Source of the DNA: UBA5078 sp041175045
GTDB lineage: Bacteria; Pseudomonadota; Gammaproteobacteria; Pseudomonadales; Pseudohongiellaceae
Direction of reading: 5' to 3'
NCBI GenBank assembly: GCA_041175045.1
Contig: JBEDFR010000015.1
Location: 1-20,244 of the forward strand
Length of the DNA: 20,244 nucleotides
Each line of letters starts with the position of its first letter. The stretch's first letter is position 1. Positions 17,864 to 20,244 of this stretch are shown piece by piece. The notes beneath the pieces were generated by a model. It had not been told where the DNA came from, ran no database searches, and saw only the letters and a program-made list of their open reading frames with translations. A program made the position numbers and the translations under genes.

Positions 17864-18954
17864 CAGGGCCAATCTCGTGCTGGACTGAGGAACGAGCCCC
17901 TGCTGATCTGCGCCAGCTGCCAGTAGGCAGCGGTGGCGGCCGGGTCGCCTTCCAGGGGCAGAAGAATCACGTTCACGGGAACACGGTTGGGCAGATAGTC
18001 CACCGCGTCCTCGAAAAGTTCAAGCCGTTCTGCCGGTGTCACCAGGGTGTCATTCGAGGCCACGCTGGAGAGGGTCGGCAGGCCATCGGTGATCAGATAG
18101 ATATTGTCCGGCGGCGGCGACAGCTGTGCGGCAGCCTGGAATACCTCAGCCAGATTGGTGCCATTGGCGGGCACTATCTGCTTGACGCTGTCGATGGCGG
18201 CATTGAGCTGATCGCGTTCGGCCACCTCAAGCCAGGTGCCTTGCGTGCCGGCAATGGCCGGCGTCACCGCGGTGTTGAAACCATAGATCTGGTACTGACT
18301 CGCCACTGGCATCTGACTGCTGATCCACTCCACCGTGCGCACAGCCCGCTGCCACTTTTCGGCATTGCGCTTGTTCTCGTCGGCCATGTTGCGGGTACGC
18401 AGGATGTTCACCAGCGTTTCGTCCAGCATGCTGGCGGAGGTGTCGATGAGGATGAGCACGCGGTTGCCGCCCAGAAACATGCCCGTCAGGTATTGCCGGT
18501 CGCCCTCGCCCACGAAGGCCCGTGCACTGGAACCCGTCTGCTCCACCGCGCTGGCCTGCAGGCGCAACAATTCTTCCTCCAGCGAGCGGATGTCGGCGCG
18601 CAGCTGCTCCAGCGCTTCCTCACTGGCGACGGTGTTCTCCAATGCAGCAAGCTGGGCCAGGAAGCTGTTGATCTCGTCCTGGATGCGGTCGGCCAGGCCC
18701 TGGGCCTCGACCACTTCCAGATCGATTTCGGCCAGCGTATTGCGCGCGCGCACCAGGTTTTCCTCACCGATGCGGATCTCTTCCTCCAGCAGGCGGACCT
18801 CGGCCGAGGTGTCCACGTCGGTGGGCCGCGACTGTTCGCTGAGCTGGTGGTCGAGAATGAGGAAGATGAGCACGACGGCGCCGAAGCCACAGGACATCAC
18901 GTCGAGGAAGGCCAGGCTCATGGGGCTGAAGGCGCCGCGTCGCTTTCTACTCAT
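17863..18954 (-). CDS. Membrane-anchored VWA-domain protein with coiled coil (first of a pair)
   Basis: The 363-residue product starts at ATG 18954 with GGGAG 4 nt upstream, overlapping the preceding gene by 8 bp. A basic N-terminus (MSRKRRG) is followed by one transmembrane segment with SLAFLDVMSCGFGAVVLIFL (about 13-32). A long acidic coiled coil spans about 50-138 (RLLEEEIRIGEENLVRARN, LRADIRSLEEELLRLQ). The VWA domain keeps a complete MIDAS: DTSAS (171-175), Thr266 in VPANGTNLAE and Asp290 in YLITDGLPT. The protein ends ISRGSFLSPARDWP. The order anchor, coiled coil, VWA matches the next gene, so the two look like diverged duplicates. The function is unknown; VWA domains usually bind proteins through a metal ion. 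Confidence 0.9.
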   Translation of the reverse strand: MSRKRRGAFSPMSLAFLDVMSCGFGAVVLIFLILDHQLSEQSRPTDVDTSAEVRLLEEEIRIGEENLVRARNTLAEIDLEVVEAQGLADRIQDEINSFLAQLAALENTVASEEALEQLRADIRSLEEELLRLQASAVEQTGSSARAFVGEGDRQYLTGMFLGGNRVLILIDTSASMLDETLVNILRTRNMADENKRNAEKWQRAVRTVEWISSQMPVASQYQIYGFNTAVTPAIAGTQGTWLEVAERDQLNAAIDSVKQIVPANGTNLAEVFQAAAQLSPPPDNIYLITDGLPTLSSVASNDTLVTPAERLELFEDAVDYLPNRVPVNVILLPLEGDPAATAAYWQLAQISRGSFLSPARDWP

Positions 18955-20244
18955 CGTGCTCCCTCACCCGGATCACATCACAGAGCAGGCGACCCTCCGC
19001 CGACAGCAGGCGATCGCCCAGCGCCAGGCGGTGGGCGCCGCGCAGGGGCTGGCCGTTGATCTGCAGCCCCTGCAGCGCGTGCACGGCGAAGTGGCCGTCC
19101 TCGCGCACGATCGTGCCCAGCAGGCGCAGCCCTGGCACCGGGTGCTGGCCGGGGCGCGGCAGCTGCATGGCGCCGGCCTCGTCCACCAGCAGCTGCAGAT
19201 CGTCGCGCAGACGTCGCGCCTCGTGGGCCAGCAGCAGATGGGTCGGCTGCGGCAGCTGCACGGCGGGGGCCTGAGCCCTCGGGCCGAGAGTGGCGACACG
19301 CAGTCGGGTGACATGAGCGACGGTGTCGGCAGGGCTGATCAGCGCGCTGCCATACTCCCGGCAGATGCGCGCGATGGTGTGTTCATCATGACTGACGGTG
19401 CCGCGCACGCCGCCACCGACCTGGCTGAGCAGATAATCGGCCAGCCCCGGCAGTGTCTGCACCCGCTCGGAAAGCAGCAGGCTACTCTCTCCCTGCGGGT
19501 CCAGCGCGGCGATCTGCTGCACGATCTTGTGGAAGAAGGGCTGCAGACGCTGCTGCAGGCTGCTGCGCGGCAGGCGGGCCTGATGCACCGTGCCCTTGTG
19601 TTCCAGACGGATCTGCAGGGTGGGCCGGGCATCCTCTTCGTCGCGCGTGCCCAGCTCCTGCACCGAATCGCCCTCTTGCAGCAGCCAGAACGGCAGCGCA
19701 TCGAGCAGCTTCTGCTCGGATTCGGCATTGTGCTGGGGGTTGAAGCGGCACTGGGCGATGAAGGCCTGGGTGAACAGCTGCAGCAGACTGTCGCTCAGAT
19801 TGACCCAGCCCGTGCCCGGCACCAGGGCGACGTTCTCGCGCACGATCTCCTCACCCTGGCGCTGCAGCCGTGTCAGCACGACCTGGTGCAGCTGCAGGTC
19901 GACATGGATCAGGCTGTCCTGCACCGGCCGGGCCAGCGCGGCGGCCAGGCTGCTGTCCACGATCCCCACAGCGCGCAGCGGGCTGCTCTTGATCAGGCCG
20001 AGCAGGATGCCGAGCTGGGTGCGGGAAAAACTCCCGGGCACGGCCAGCAGCACGTCGCCCTCGAGTTCGGCGGTGCGGGCCAGATCCTGCAGATGGGAAT
20101 AGGCCAGGTCGGCGTTGTGGCGGAAATGCGCCACAGGCCGCGGAAACGGGTCGAGACTGAGCCGGTGCCAGAACTGATTGAAGCAGTGCAGCGGATTGAG
20201 TCGACTCTGACTGCGGGCGCTCTCACCGAACTCGATACGCCTGG
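18947..20244 (-). CDS. Actin/Hsp70-fold-like protein with FHA-like C-terminal region (5' end outside window)
   Basis: The frame is open to the right edge, giving at least 431 residues; a GTG at 20134 lies inside conserved-looking sequence (HRLSLDPFPRPVAHFRHNAD) and is not the start. The N-terminal part resembles actin/Hsp70-fold ATPase-like proteins: LEGDVLLAVPGSFSRTQLGI, then RAVGIVDSSLAAALARP, followed by IHVDLQLHQVVLTRL and LVPGTGWVNLSDSLLQLF. A region LLLSERVQTLPGLADYLLSQ fits the second half of such a fold. The last 60 residues (HFAVHALQGLQINGQPL, RLALGDRLL) look like the end of an FHA-type beta sandwich (NG followed by LxxGD). The assignment is by pattern only. No transmembrane helix is visible, so a cytoplasmic partner of the membrane VWA proteins is likely. 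It overlaps the next gene by 8 bp. Confidence 0.7.
   Translation of the reverse strand, partial: RRIEFGESARSQSRLNPLHCFNQFWHRLSLDPFPRPVAHFRHNADLAYSHLQDLARTAELEGDVLLAVPGSFSRTQLGILLGLIKSSPLRAVGIVDSSLAAALARPVQDSLIHVDLQLHQVVLTRLQRQGEEIVRENVALVPGTGWVNLSDSLLQLFTQAFIAQCRFNPQHNAESEQKLLDALPFWLLQEGDSVQELGTRDEEDARPTLQIRLEHKGTVHQARLPRSSLQQRLQPFFHKIVQQIAALDPQGESSLLLSERVQTLPGLADYLLSQVGGGVRGTVSHDEHTIARICREYGSALISPADTVAHVTRLRVATLGPRAQAPAVQLPQPTHLLLAHEARRLRDDLQLLVDEAGAMQLPRPGQHPVPGLRLLGTIVREDGHFAVHALQGLQINGQPLRGAHRLALGDRLLSAEGRLLCDVIRVREHDE

Overview
The window is high-GC bacterial DNA, densely packed with genes. It looks like a gammaproteobacterium: the lipopolysaccharide (LPS) inner-core block runs waaF-waaC-waaG-waaP followed by kinase-like and carbamoyltransferase genes, and it sits directly behind glnE, an order that closely resembles the Pseudomonas core locus. 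A 635-residue Uup-type ABC-F ATPase and several lipoproteins fit the same assignment. I cannot name the genus.

Layout, left to right. (1) Positions 3-623 hold the C-terminal end of a polytopic membrane protein on the plus strand, cut by the window edge. (2) Positions 627-10920 form a seven-gene minus-strand operon, transcribed right to left: glnE, waaF, waaC, waaG, waaP, a tandem two-domain kinase-like protein, and a NodU/TobZ-type carbamoyltransferase. Nearly all junctions overlap, mostly as ATGA, so translation is probably coupled throughout. The products build, phosphorylate and probably carbamoylate the heptose region of the LPS core. GlnE, which adenylylates glutamine synthetase, is an unrelated housekeeping passenger at the head of the operon. 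(3) Positions 10921-11945 hold a frameshift-damaged minus-strand gene of unknown family and the promoter region of uup. (4) Positions 11946-13853 are uup, plus strand. (5) A perfect 22-bp inverted repeat lies at 13879-13928, between convergent genes. (6) Positions 13936-20244 hold six minus-strand genes, apparently one operon that begins beyond the right edge: an actin/Hsp70-fold-like protein with an FHA-like tail (partial), two VWA-domain proteins with a near-identical N-terminal anchor and a coiled coil, two small lipoproteins, and an M48 zinc-metalloprotease lipoprotein with a LysM-like tail.

The right-hand cassette is the most interesting part. I do not know a characterised system with this composition. 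The VWA anchors carry an Asp in a FLDVxSCGFGA motif at the start of a single transmembrane helix, resembling the ExbD/TolR/MotB arrangement. This suggests that a MotA/TolQ/ExbB-like channel protein may lie just outside the window. That prediction is inference and can be tested directly.
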